From Rhizobium leguminosarum bv. trifolii WSM2297 (lineage in GTDB: Bacteria; Pseudomonadota; Alphaproteobacteria; Rhizobiales; Rhizobiaceae), in assembly GCF_000271845.1 (NCBI RefSeq), contig NZ_JH719393.1:1270442-1334441 (forward strand): a DNA stretch of 64,000 nucleotides, read 5' to 3'. Shown piece after piece: positions 18,368 to 27,960 of this stretch. How positions within the stretch are numbered: position 1 is the stretch's first letter; each line of letters starts with the position of its first letter. The position numbers and the translations under genes are program-made. Under the pieces are notes generated by a model. That model worked only from the letters and a program-made list of their open reading frames with translations, was not told where the DNA came from and searched no databases.

Positions 18368-19918
18368 TCACGATTGCTGGGCGATAGTGTCTACAATTGC
18401 GTCCTTATTTTTCTTGCGCTGCCGTACCTGCTTTATGCTGCCGATCAAGACGTTCAAACGAGCCCTGCAAAGGGCAAATATCAGGCAGCAATACGCCATC
18501 CCGCCCGCAACGATTTCCACGGCCAACCGTGGATAAGGCGACCAATGAACGAGCGGTTCGTGCAGGAGCAAAACGACAGCAACCATTCCCGCACATGCCA
18601 GACTTGGCCGAAGGAATTGCATCAGATAGGCCCCGACGCTCAACTCTATATGCCGCGAAACCTTCCAGCTGGTGATCGGCCAAAACAACAGAACTTCGAT
18701 CATAATGGCGAAAACAATGGTTGTGACGCCGTAAGGATAAAGAACTGCGATGGTCACGAGCGTGAGCAGATTGCGTGCCACCTGGTAGTAAAACCACCAA
18801 TCCATCTCCCCTTGGCTCTTTATCAAGGATGCCTGCACGTAGCCGATCCCAGCCATCAACCCTATGACGCAGTAGAAACGAACTGGCCAAACGGCCTCGA
18901 TCCAATGCGCGCCGAAAATGGTGGTGATCGCATCACCGGCGACTGCGGCAAGGCCAATGAATACCGGATACGAAACCAGAGAGCAGCCAAACGTGGCCAT
19001 CAGGAATGCTTCTCGAACTTTCTTCGGATCGCTTCGCAAGGAGGAAAGCAAGACGTGCGTGACAGATGTTAAGCCCCCCGCAATAACGTTATTGATCATA
19101 TCGAACAAGCGCTTCGAAAAGTTATAGATACCGAGTGCCGATGGGCTCAAGAGCACGCCGATGATCAGGTTGTCCAAGCTCATGGTCTGTAAAAACCGAG
19201 TGCCAGAAGCGAAAAAGCCATAGTGAAGAAGGTCGTTCAGGCTTTCTCTCTTTAAGTGAAGGCCGGGCGACCAGCCAGCACCCCAGAATGCAGCGCCGCA
19301 GGATGCCGCTGTGGCCGCGATCTGTGCAATCGCGAGCGCCCACAAGCCGAAGCCCGCCAGAACCAATACAAGGCAAATGCAAGCAGAAGTGATCGTGGCT
19401 ATCACGGTACGGACCGCCACCAGGTGGAATGACATCTTTCTATTGACAATCGCATTCGGAACGACGGCCGTGAAATCGAAGAAGACCTTCAGCCCCATGA
19501 TGTAGATAAGGGAGGTGACTTCCTTATGCCCCACGTATGCCGCGATTGGCGAGGCGGCGATACACAGCACTCCATAGATCAAAAACGAGAAGGCAAGGGA
19601 AAGTGCGAAGATGGTATCGAGGTGGCTACGCCTTATTTCGGCTCTCTGTATGATTGCTTCACCAAATGCAGTCGGTCCAAAACTACCTGCAAATGACACG
19701 ATACTGAATGCCAGGGCGACAAGACCGAAATCCTGAGGCTGGAGAACGCGGGACGTCACCACGAAAACTGCGAAGGTGAGGACCGTCGGGATGAGCGTAC
19801 TCATCGCCGACCAAAAGGCACCCGTTACGGCTGCGGCCGATCGGTTCTTATTGACATGGCTGAATAGAATATCATCGTCTCGTGCAACCGACAAAACTGA
19901 ACTCCTACGGACAATCAA
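18368..19918 (-). CDS. Polysaccharide flippase (Wzx-like lipopolysaccharide/EPS exporter)
   Basis: A membrane protein of up to 516 residues with about 12-14 hydrophobic helices. Its opening segment, GAFWSAMSTLIPTVLTFAVFVVTSRVLQPQDFGLVALAFSIVSF, is typical of the MOP superfamily polysaccharide exporters (RfbX/ExoT type). It would flip lipid-linked oligosaccharide units to the periplasmic face. The longest frame begins with TTG at 19918, overlapping the pyruvyl transferase stop; a TTG at 19894, preceded by TAGGAG at a seven-base spacing, is a better supported start and would remove eight residues. It appears co-transcribed with the pyruvyl transferase and, after 91 bp, the acyltransferase. Confidence 0.83.
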   Translation of the reverse strand: MIVRRSSVLSVARDDDILFSHVNKNRSAAAVTGAFWSAMSTLIPTVLTFAVFVVTSRVLQPQDFGLVALAFSIVSFAGSFGPTAFGEAIIQRAEIRRSHLDTIFALSLAFSFLIYGVLCIAASPIAAYVGHKEVTSLIYIMGLKVFFDFTAVVPNAIVNRKMSFHLVAVRTVIATITSACICLVLVLAGFGLWALAIAQIAATAASCGAAFWGAGWSPGLHLKRESLNDLLHYGFFASGTRFLQTMSLDNLIIGVLLSPSALGIYNFSKRLFDMINNVIAGGLTSVTHVLLSSLRSDPKKVREAFLMATFGCSLVSYPVFIGLAAVAGDAITTIFGAHWIEAVWPVRFYCVIGLMAGIGYVQASLIKSQGEMDWWFYYQVARNLLTLVTIAVLYPYGVTTIVFAIMIEVLLFWPITSWKVSRHIELSVGAYLMQFLRPSLACAGMVAVVLLLHEPLVHWSPYPRLAVEIVAGGMAYCCLIFALCRARLNVLIGSIKQVRQRKKNKDAIVDTIAQQS

Positions 19919-21000
19919 ACGATAGAGGGATGAGGGACGAGGTCTGGGGCAGGAAGACCGGGACGCAGATCGATCGGTCTGCTAGACTTGTACCAAGCGC
20001 CGTTCATCTCATACGGAAGGCGGGACATGGCCGCCAAAAGCTCATTGGCATTTGTCGCTTGCTCCACCAGGAGAGCGTCGCTACTCCAGCTGCTGATGAA
20101 GTCGTGCAGCTTGCTTCCGCTTCTCGCAACCGCGACATGCGGTTTATTGAGCAAAAGACAAAGAATATGACCATGTAAACGGTTGGTGATTATCCGTTGC
20201 GCGCCGGACAGCATCTTCACGCCATAATCGACATACCGAGCAGCGACATCCTCGTGATGCTGGGCAACCATCTCGGGACGGCTAAAGCCGCGCCGCATGG
20301 CTGCCTTGACGACACTCGACTTGTGCAGGTGCGACAAATTATCCGGACCGTTGATCCAATTGGTAAGGGGTCCCTCAACGATCGCTCGGGCTTCAGCGAT
20401 ATCAACGTCGTCCTCTCCGGAGGGCTGCATGACGTATAATACCCGGAGAGGATCAGCTTCGAACGGTTTAAGCAGCTCGATCCCGAATGCCGTATCCGGC
20501 CCCGCCTCGACATCGCAATCGAAGTTCGCTTTTGCCAGTTCGAAACTCCGCTCATCGCGGGTCATGAAGAAAAATTTGCGATGCCTACCAATCGTACGCT
20601 TCGCGTACTCCATCAGTGCGTCGTTCGCGAAATCGATTGTTTGAGGCATCTGAATGATGGTTCGATCCGGATATTTGCACGCCAAACGGTAACGAATATC
20701 ATCTCTGCCGATCCGTGCATCTCCGAAGTCCGCCCACCCGCAAATGAAGATTGGAGCGTCGCCGGGAGCGGCTTTTATTTGGTTAATACTTTCAAGAGAG
20801 CTACCGGTAAGCACCGGTAGACGCCCCGTTACCTCCCACAATACCTTTGCCAATCCCAACCAACTTGCATGATGGCCAGGATCTTTGTTTGATGGAAAAT
20901 CCATTATAATGTAGGGCTGTCCCCTACTAATAAATTTCCTTACCGATCTAATCAACTTTTCTTGTTGTCGCCGTAGTACAACTTCACCGAGATGATGCAT
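19915..21000 (-). CDS. Polysaccharide pyruvyl transferase family protein
   Basis: A 361-residue cytoplasmic enzyme. The C-terminal half carries the family hallmark GAQRIITNRLHGHILCLLLNKPHV, where the HGH segment belongs to the GT-B-like donor site; the N-terminal half has PIFICGWADFG and TIIQMPQTIDFAN. Members such as ExoV transfer pyruvate from phosphoenolpyruvate to a sugar of an exopolysaccharide. I chose the ATG at 20998-21000 (MHHLGEVVLRRQQEKL); the longer frame adds cysteine-rich residues unlike the family. With the flippase and acyltransferase it suggests a decorated exopolysaccharide or capsule. No glycosyltransferase is seen nearby, so the set is incomplete. Confidence 0.82.
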   Translation of the reverse strand: MHHLGEVVLRRQQEKLIRSVRKFISRGQPYIIMDFPSNKDPGHHASWLGLAKVLWEVTGRLPVLTGSSLESINQIKAAPGDAPIFICGWADFGDARIGRDDIRYRLACKYPDRTIIQMPQTIDFANDALMEYAKRTIGRHRKFFFMTRDERSFELAKANFDCDVEAGPDTAFGIELLKPFEADPLRVLYVMQPSGEDDVDIAEARAIVEGPLTNWINGPDNLSHLHKSSVVKAAMRRGFSRPEMVAQHHEDVAARYVDYGVKMLSGAQRIITNRLHGHILCLLLNKPHVAVARSGSKLHDFISSWSSDALLVEQATNANELLAAMSRLPYEMNGAWYKSSRPIDLRPGLPAPDLVPHPSIV

Positions 21001-21244
21001 ATATTCTACTTGTCTTTTAAAAAATGAACAGGATCTACATCTCCAAGTTCGACAAGTCAATTGCACTGCACTGCGTCATAGATACGCACCACCTTATCTT
21101 AGCAAATGATGATGAGGTTCGGACGCTGCCGGCTCCGGCTCAGCAACGACCCGTCCAGACAGCTTCAAAGAAATCATCGGATAGCCGCTCGCCGAGACCG
21201 GTTCCGGGCCGATGCGGCAACCTCGGCCTAAACGGCCGAGCCCA

Positions 21245-21727
21245 TCACAGGCCGAACAGGCGGCGATCCCAGAAGACCGGCTGGGGGAGGCTGACCGTGA
21301 TCGATGAGAATTCCGGGTGGGCCGGATTGATCAGCACGTTACGGTCGACGCGGGCGACGACGCTTGGCACCAGCAGGATGGCGCTGCGCTTCTCCTGGCA
21401 CCACTTTTCGCCGAAAGCCTTGCTGACCCCAGCCGGCATGCCGTCCCAGCCTGAGAGCGCCGGCTCTGACAAGACCTCGTAGCTGAGCCCGCGCGGTATG
21501 GTGATCGTGACGTAATGCTGGTTGGGCGGCAGGCTGCCGCTGCCGTGGACGAGCTTTTCGAGCAGCGCAGTCGAATAGTGCTCGCTCGTATAGATGATCG
21601 GGCTGCCCTACGTATTCCACCGCCCCGGCGCGATGGTCGAGCCGGTGGCATCGAAGATCGGGTAGGTTCCGGCGGGATCACCGAAACGGACGGATATCAG
21701 CGTGCAGTCGAGAAGCTGTGCGCTCAC
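21245..21727 (-). pseudogene. RES-domain toxin gene interrupted by an in-frame TAG
   Basis: Read from the GTG at 21727, the frame gives SAQLLDCTLISVRFGDPAGT ... APGRWNT, then TAG at 21608-21610, and continues in the same frame with GSPIIYTSEHYSTALLEKLV ... ILLVPSVVARVDRNVLINPA and a closing VFWDRRLFGL. This matches the RES toxin family (NAD-degrading toxins paired with Xre/MbcA antitoxins) from end to end at about 160 residues. In relatives the position after WNT is often glutamine, so a CAG-to-TAG change would explain the stop. The GTG overlaps the antitoxin stop as GTGA. The remaining frame is undamaged, so inactivation looks recent. A sequencing error cannot be excluded. Confidence 0.8.
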
Positions 21728-22155
21728 GCAGCGCTGCCGTATTTCAGGCTTCCAAGGATATCAAGCACGAGCTCGCCGCCGATCTCGCTCTGGATGACGA
21801 CATCGATCGGCCGCCTGTCCTCCAGCATCGCATGCGGACGAAACAGGAAATCACGCGCCTCGGCCTCGGCCTGCCAGACATCGAGCGCCAGGCCCCAGAC
21901 GCGCGCGAGACGGGCGAGCCTTACGCCCTCGTCGGAAGAGAGCCGATGCTTGGCCTTGCGCCGCTCATAGGTGGCCTTGGGAACGAGCCGGTATTTGAAC
22001 TGGGCGTCGCTCGGCGCCAGAAGCAGCGCCATGCGGTCAAGCGCCTTGACCGGCAGTCCCGCCTCAATGCTGGAGAGCAGCCCGAAGGCCGAGCGCGACG
22101 CCGGCTCCGTGGAGGGTAGCCCCAGAACGTCGGCAACGGCAGCAAATCCCATCAT
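21724..22155 (-). CDS. Xre/MbcA/ParS-type (DUF2384) antitoxin
   Basis: The 143-residue protein has an N-terminal helix-turn-helix-like part (FAAVADVLGLP ... LLSSIEAGLPVKALDRMALLL) and the C-terminal DUF2384 toxin-binding domain (RRKAKHRLSSDEGVRLARLARVW ... DVWQAEAEARDFLFRPHAML ... ELVLDILGSLKYG). Such antitoxins neutralise RES toxins and repress their own operon. I chose the ATG at 22155 (MMGFAAV), with GGGG upstream. The frame also has a GTG at 22173, but that codon lies within the perfect inverted repeat 22171-22198, so an operator there implies the later start. The protein appears intact although its toxin is interrupted. Confidence 0.8.
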   Translation of the reverse strand: MMGFAAVADVLGLPSTEPASRSAFGLLSSIEAGLPVKALDRMALLLAPSDAQFKYRLVPKATYERRKAKHRLSSDEGVRLARLARVWGLALDVWQAEAEARDFLFRPHAMLEDRRPIDVVIQSEIGGELVLDILGSLKYGSAA

Positions 22156-22170
22156 GACAATGGCCCCAAT

Positions 22171-22198
22171 CACTTGAGGTTATATTTGGTCTCAAGTG
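22171..22198. promoter_or_regulatory. Perfect 8-bp inverted repeat, likely autoregulatory operator of the toxin-antitoxin locus
   Basis: CACTTGAG (22171-22178) and CTCAAGTG (22191-22198) are exact complements with a 12-bp spacer. On the minus strand the spacer contains TATAAC, a plausible -10 element, so a bound antitoxin dimer would cover the promoter. It lies 16 bases upstream of the chosen antitoxin ATG. Confidence 0.65.
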
Positions 22199-22234
22199 GG
22201 CCGGCGATCAAGAGCATCCTTTGCTTGCTTGCCG

Positions 22235-22372
22235 AGGGAGGCGGATTACAAGCATGGCGTCGAGATCGGCAACATCGTCAATCCGCTCGGAACCTGCATC
22301 GACGTCGGCTTCTGCACCGAACGTCTCGACCTGGTCGCCAACGGCACCCCAGACGACGAGCTAGAATCATAG
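22235..22372 (+). pseudogene. Short coding-like remnant of an unidentified gene
   Basis: A plus-strand frame reads DYKHGVEIGNIVNPLGTCID then VGFCTERLDLVANGTPDDEL, ending at TAG 22370-22372. The composition is strongly protein-like but there is no start codon in frame with a ribosome binding site, and the upstream codons (22205-22234) look non-coding. It is probably the truncated end of a gene removed when this locus was rearranged. The GFCTERLDL patch is faintly reminiscent of Nudix hydrolases; I would not assign it. Confidence 0.4.
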
Positions 22373-22399
22373 AGATGTGTTGACCGCATTGAACGCTTT

Positions 22400-23166
22400 T
22401 CAGCTTGGCCCCAGCTGCAGCCGACGGAAAACCCTTTCGATCTGGGCCACACCCGCAAAAAAAATGATGCCGGAGAAAGAGGCAAGTACGACCGCGGCAA
22501 AAAGCCTTTCGGCCTGATAATTGAATGTCGACTGGATGATGACAGCGCCCAGCCCCTGGTTCGAGCCGATCCACTCCCCGACGATCGCGCCGATCACACA
22601 GGTGGTTGCGGAAATGCGCAGCGACGCAAAGAGCAATGGGGCCGACCGTGGAGCGCGCAGGCGCCAGAACGTCTCCCAGCCGCTCGCCGAAAGCACATGC
22701 ATCAGGTCGAGCTCGCTCGCAGTCGCCAGATTGAGGCCCCGGGCGGTATTCACCAAGGTTGGGAAGAAGCAGATGAGAGCAGCGATGATGACTTTCGGAA
22801 GCATGCCGAGGCCGAAGATGAGGATAATGATCGGCGCGAGCGCAAGCACCGGAATCGTATTGAACAGCAGGACAACGGGGAAATAGGCGGCTTGGAACCG
22901 CGGATTATAGACGAAGGCAACCGCCAGGATCACAGCGAGACTATTGCCCAACAGGAAACCGAGGCCCGCCTCGCCCCATGTCGGAATGGCGTTCGACAGC
23001 AGGAAGCGCCATTCGCTTGCAAGCGTACGCAGGATCGCCAGCGGCGTCGGGACGATATAGCTGGGAATACCCAGCGCCGGCACGAGCCATTGCCAGGCAA
23101 GGAGCAGCGAAAGGGCGCCAATAACAGGAAGGCCGAGGGCCTCGGCAAGGGACAGCGGACGATGCC

Positions 23167-23170
<4 letters not shown>
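22400..23170 (-). CDS. SsuC/TauC-type ABC importer permease
   Basis: A 256-residue inner-membrane protein with six hydrophobic helices. The EAA loop reads ELDLMHVLSASGWETFWRLRAPRSAPLLFASLR, typical of the nitrate/sulfonate/taurine and pyrimidine-precursor importer permeases. Helices include AYFPVVLLFNTIPVLALAPIIILIFGLG. The start overlaps the end of the ATPase gene by four bases. It works with the ATPase and the NMT1-type binding protein encoded upstream on the same strand. Confidence 0.87.
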
Positions 23171-23965
<795 letters not shown>

Positions 23966-23973
<8 letters not shown>

Positions 23974-25006
23974 TCTTCGGACGGTCGTCTGCCGTCATGT
24001 CCAGGATCCTGGTCGTATAGCAGTCCTCCAGCTTCGGCGCGCCGCTCTTGAACTGGCCGATCTTGTCGTAGACCGAAATCTGCTCGGCAAGAGCGGCCGG
24101 ATCGAAGCTGCCCCAGCCATCCTTACCGGTCGCTGCGTCGAAGCTCAGCGACAATATCCGCGGTACTGTCTTCAGCTCCACGGCAAGGTCGAGCTGCGGA
24201 TACGCCTCCACCATCAATTTGACCGCCTCTTCAGGATGTTCATGCGTCCAGGCCCAGCCCTTGGCGACGGCACGCAGCACCTTTGCCAGCGTCTCCGCAT
24301 GGCCGCTCACCGCATCGTCGGTGGCAAAATAGACGTTCGCGTAGGAGGGCAGGCCTGTATCCTTCATCATCAGATCGATGCGGTCGGGGCCGATGATGGA
24401 AAGGGCCTGCGTGTTGGTGATCCATCCGGTCACCGCATCGACCTGGCCGGTCATCAGCGGCGTCATGTCGAAGCCGATATTGGCGATGGTTAGGCTCGAG
24501 GGATCGATATTGTTCTTCAGCAGGATAGCATCAAGCACGTAACGGGCCGTCGGCTTGCCGATGCGCTTGCCGACCATATCCTTGACAGTGCGGATCGGCG
24601 CCTTGGGCAGTGAATAAAAGGCGAAAGGCGCCATGCGGAAACCGCAGGCGAAGATCTTGATCGGCACGCCTGATGACCGGGCAAGAAGAAGCTGTGCCGA
24701 ATCGGAGAATTGGCCGAGCTGCGCATCACCCGTAATCACGGGCGGCACCGTTGCCGAATTGGGACCGCCAGGAGAAAACTCGACGTCGAGCCCCTCGGCC
24801 TCGAACAGACCTTGCTTGACTGCGACGATATCGCCGATCTGTCCGTTGCTCATCAGCCAATCGTATTTGATGACGACCTTGGATGCGGCGGCGTTCGAAT
24901 GACGAGGCACAAACACGCTGATCCCCGCCGACGCAGCAGCAAGGGCAAAGGCTCCCTTCAGGACAGCGCGCCTATCGACCACGATTTTCTTGTCATCCCG
25001 GTTCAT
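23966..25006 (-). CDS. NMT1/SsuA-like periplasmic binding protein (Tat exported)
   Basis: A 346-residue protein with a twin-arginine signal (VDRRAVLKGAFALAAASAG). The mature part has the NMT1/THI5-like pattern: KYDWLMSNGQIGDIVAVKQG, GLFEAEGLDVEFSPGGPNSA and LKNNIDPSSLTIANIGFDMT. Such proteins bind sulfonates, aromatic acids, pyrimidines or thiamine precursors. GGAAGG about eight bases before the ATG at 25004-25006 fixes the start; a longer frame overlaps the VOC gene upstream. The ligand is unknown; the neighbouring VOC protein and AraC regulator hint at an aromatic or nitrogenous ring compound, which is inference only. Confidence 0.85.
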
Positions 25007-25053
25007 TTGCTTGCCTTCCCGTTGTTGAATTGTTGGACGGCTGGCCGGGCCGC

Positions 25054-25500
25054 TTACGCTCGCTGTTGCGGGTCGATGTCGCCGATCGGGCCGCCTGCGG
25101 ACCACGCATAAATTTCCCAGAGATTGTCATCGGGATCGGCGAAATAGCAGCATCTTGCGTTCCAGACATAGTCCTGTGGTGGCGCCTGGAAGAGCACGCC
25201 CGCGGCCTTCAGCTCCGCATAAGCAGCATCGACCTGCTCCGGCGAGGCGAGCTCGATGGCCGCGCAAGCCTTATGCACGCCTGGGGGCGCGCGACAGCCC
25301 GAGACGCCGGTAAACTCGGCAATATGCTCGATCTGCCAGAGTGCCAGCGTCACACCCGCTCCTTTGAAATCGGCAAAGCCGGGAGCCCGGCGGCGTGGTT
25401 TGAAGCCAAGCCGTTCGACATAGAAGTCCGACGCCCGGTCGATGTCCTCGACCAAAAAGCAGATGTCGGTAATCGGATTGGCTTGGGCAAAAGCGGTCAT
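25054..25500 (-). CDS. VOC (glyoxalase/bleomycin-resistance) family protein
   Basis: A 148-residue protein with two beta-alpha-beta-beta-beta modules: ITDICFLVEDIDRASDFYVE in the first, and AYAELKAAGVLFQAPPQDYV followed by CCYFADPDDNLWEIYAW in the second. The glutamate of LWEIY is the usual metal ligand. VOC proteins include glyoxalases, extradiol dioxygenases and resistance proteins; the substrate is not evident. It is 47 bases upstream of the binding-protein gene on the same strand and is probably the first gene of that operon. Confidence 0.82.
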   Translation of the reverse strand: MTAFAQANPITDICFLVEDIDRASDFYVERLGFKPRRRAPGFADFKGAGVTLALWQIEHIAEFTGVSGCRAPPGVHKACAAIELASPEQVDAAYAELKAAGVLFQAPPQDYVWNARCCYFADPDDNLWEIYAWSAGGPIGDIDPQQRA

Positions 25501-25607
25501 ATAGGCCTCCTGATGGAAGAAGCCTCGCAGACCGCAGCCTCAAGAGATTTCAAATTCGTGCGGTTGTCTTTCGAAAAATTGCTGATTTGCGATCGGCCGC
25601 CGCCGGC

Positions 25608-26471
25608 TCAAAGACGGACCGATCGTCGGTATTCCTTCGGTGTCGCCCCTATCAGACGGCGGAAGACGCTGGAGAAATGCGCCTGGCTCGAAAAGCCTGT
25701 GGCGTAAGCGATGTTTGCGAGCGTTTCCTTGCCATCTGCGAGGTAAAGTCGCGCCCGCTCTATCCTGCGTTCCAGGACGAAGCGATGCGGAGCCATCCCT
25801 GCCGCCCGTTTGAATTCCCGGCTGAAGTGAAAGGGGCTCATATGGGCCACCCCGGCCAGTTCCTCGACACTAAGATCGGATTTGCCAAGCAGGCTCTCGA
25901 TGTAGTCGATCACACGCCGGAGATTGTCTGACGTCAGAGGACGATCGCCGGCTTCAGGTTTGGCGCCCAGAAGCTTTACAACGCAACAGGCGAGTGCCAT
26001 CCCCAGGTGCTGCATCAAAAGCGGGTCGTCGCGCTCGGTCTTGCCGGCGACAAATGCAAGGGAGAGCGCGACCTGCAGTGTTGTCGAATCAGCCGTGGCG
26101 CTGAGTGCATCATTATCCCAATGCTCGGGATCAAAGCGAGAGCCGCCAATGCTGCTGTAGAGCGCAGGTGACTGGAAGATCGAGATATAATCCGCCGCAT
26201 CACCATCGACTTCAAGAACCGTGGCGGCGGGTTGAAATCCCAGGGTGAACGGCGGCCGCTCAACTTTGCGGAATGCCCCGCTTCCAAGCCGATAGGCATA
26301 TTTGCCATGCGCCGTTCGATTGATCGAAATTCTATGAAGGGAGCCCCTCGAAACCATTTGCCCCGCGGCGCTGCGATAGCTCTCGACGATCATGTCGCGC
26401 TGAACGAAGGCCTTGTAGCCTCCAAGGGATGGCCGGCTTATTGAGAAAATCGTCGGGTCGATATCGGGCAT
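25608..26471 (-). CDS. AraC-family transcriptional regulator
   Basis: A 287-residue regulator. The C-terminal 100 residues hold two helix-turn-helix units: LSVEELAGVAHMSPFHFSRE followed by FKRAAGMAPHRFVLERRIER, then ETLANIAYATGFSSQAHFSS and FRRLIGATPKEYRR. The N-terminal part is a variable sensor domain. ATG at 26469-26471 with GGGAGAG upstream gives MPDIDPTIF; the longer frame is unsupported. It lies 107 bp upstream of the VOC gene on the same strand and is the natural candidate to activate the VOC-NMT1 importer operon. Confidence 0.85.
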   Translation of the reverse strand: MPDIDPTIFSISRPSLGGYKAFVQRDMIVESYRSAAGQMVSRGSLHRISINRTAHGKYAYRLGSGAFRKVERPPFTLGFQPAATVLEVDGDAADYISIFQSPALYSSIGGSRFDPEHWDNDALSATADSTTLQVALSLAFVAGKTERDDPLLMQHLGMALACCVVKLLGAKPEAGDRPLTSDNLRRVIDYIESLLGKSDLSVEELAGVAHMSPFHFSREFKRAAGMAPHRFVLERRIERARLYLADGKETLANIAYATGFSSQAHFSSVFRRLIGATPKEYRRSVRL

Positions 26472-26881
26472 TGTTTCACTCTCCCTGGCAGGCGAGAGGC
26501 AAGTTGCGCGCCAAGTGGAAGCCAAGCTTCGCGTTCGATATCAACGTCGCAGCATAAAGCCAGATCGTGCCCATCTAAATCGTGATTTCACGCCCGCTGT
26601 CGCGCCACACTGCACCGCGGTTTAGCGGGAATTTATCCTCGGCAAATTTGGCCGCGTGCGCAAGAATTATGCACTGCATCCTTCTTCTTGATCAGTGGCG
26701 GTAGACATATCCGATAGATCGTCGGGGCATCCGAAATCGGTCCCAGTCGCGGCAAACCGCGGCCAGGGATGAGCTTTCGTTCCGTCCACTCTTTTCCCAG
26801 GAGATCGTTCTTTTGGAAATTCGTTCCTATTCATCCGCCTTAATCCATTTAATCTATAGACATAATTAATTGGAGAGAACG
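26472..26881. promoter_or_regulatory. 410-bp divergent intergenic region between the AraC gene and the sugar importer
   Basis: No gene was seen. The last 80 bases before the binding-protein ATG are AT-rich and contain TTTAATCTATAGACATAATT, likely the promoter zone of the sugar importer, but I cannot place a -35/-10 pair with confidence. A ribosome binding site GGAGAG ends the region. Confidence 0.4.
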
Positions 26882-27895
26882 ATGAGTATCGAAACGTCTG
26901 GAAACGGTCTTGGAAGACGAGATCTGCTGAAACTGTCCGCCGCGGCCGGGGTCGCCGTCGCCGGTGCATCGCTCGTCGGGCTGAAGCCGGTTTTTGCAGC
27001 CGGCGACGAGCAGTCGCTGAAGGGCAAACGCATCGCCATCAGCGCGACCGGCACAGATCACTTCTTCGACCTGCAGGCCTATAACGCCCAGATCGAAGAG
27101 GTAAAGCGCCTCGGGGGCGAGCCAATCGCCGTCGATGCCGGACGCAACGACGGTAAGCTGGTTTCGCAGCTGCAGACGCTGATCGCCCAGAAGCCGGATG
27201 CGATCGTTCAGATCCTCGGCACGCTCAGCGTTATCGACCCCTGGCTGAAGAAGGCGCGCGATGCCGGGATCCCGGTTCTGACCGTCGATGTCGGCTCGAC
27301 CAACTCGATCAACAACACCACCTCCGACAATTGGGGTATCGGCAAGGATCTGGCGCTGCAGCTCGTTTCCGATATCGGCGGCGAAGGCAATATCGTTGTC
27401 TTCAACGGCTTCTACGGCGTGACCCCTTGCGCGATCCGCTACGATCAGCTGGTCAATGTCGTCAAATATTTCCCGAAGGTGAAAATCCTCCAGCCGGAAT
27501 TGCGCGACGTGATCCCGAACACGGTGCAGGACGCCTTCACGCAGATCACGGCAATCCTCAACAAATATCCGGAAAAGGGTTCGATCAAGGCGATCTGGTC
27601 GGCCTGGGATATTCCGCAGCTTGGCGCGACCCAGGCACTGGCCGCTGCCGGTCGGACCGAGATCCGTACCTACGGCGTCGACGGCAGCCCTGAGGTCCTG
27701 CAGCTTATCGCCGATCCGAATTCGCCTGCCGGCGCCGACGTCGCGCAACAGCCGGCGGAAATCGGCCGCACTGCCATCCGCAACGTCGCCAAGCTGCTCG
27801 CCGGCCAGACGCTACCGCGCGAAACCTATGTGCCGGCTCTGCTCGCCAACAAGACCAATGTCGGCGAAGTCAGCAAGAAACTCGGTATCGGCTGA
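26882..27895 (+). CDS. Ribose-type periplasmic sugar-binding protein (Tat exported)
   Basis: A 337-residue Peripla_BP_4 protein. The N-terminus has a twin-arginine signal (LGRRDLLKLSAAAGVAVAGAS) ending near FAAGDE. The mature part shows the RbsB-like pattern GKRIAISATGTDHFFDLQAY, QTLIAQKPDAIVQILGTL, GIPVLTVDVGSTNSI and GGEGNIVVFNGF. ATG at 26882 with GGAGAG upstream was chosen over an in-frame ATG four codons earlier. It is the first gene of a complete four-gene importer. The ligand is probably a pentose, sugar alcohol or similar carbohydrate; not determinable here. Confidence 0.87.
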   Translation: MSIETSGNGLGRRDLLKLSAAAGVAVAGASLVGLKPVFAAGDEQSLKGKRIAISATGTDHFFDLQAYNAQIEEVKRLGGEPIAVDAGRNDGKLVSQLQTLIAQKPDAIVQILGTLSVIDPWLKKARDAGIPVLTVDVGSTNSINNTTSDNWGIGKDLALQLVSDIGGEGNIVVFNGFYGVTPCAIRYDQLVNVVKYFPKVKILQPELRDVIPNTVQDAFTQITAILNKYPEKGSIKAIWSAWDIPQLGATQALAAAGRTEIRTYGVDGSPEVLQLIADPNSPAGADVAQQPAEIGRTAIRNVAKLLAGQTLPRETYVPALLANKTNVGEVSKKLGIG

Positions 27896-27960
27896 CAAGA
27901 CTTACGAACGATCCGGTCGTGACTGGATCGTTCGCAATCTATCCACCCGGAGAGATCGAC

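Noticed and set aside
21339..21620. A 93-codon minus-strand frame over the toxin region that could be called a separate gene
   Set aside because: It is a shifted reading of the RES gene with an arginine- and histidine-rich composition; the true frame is clear on both sides of the TAG.
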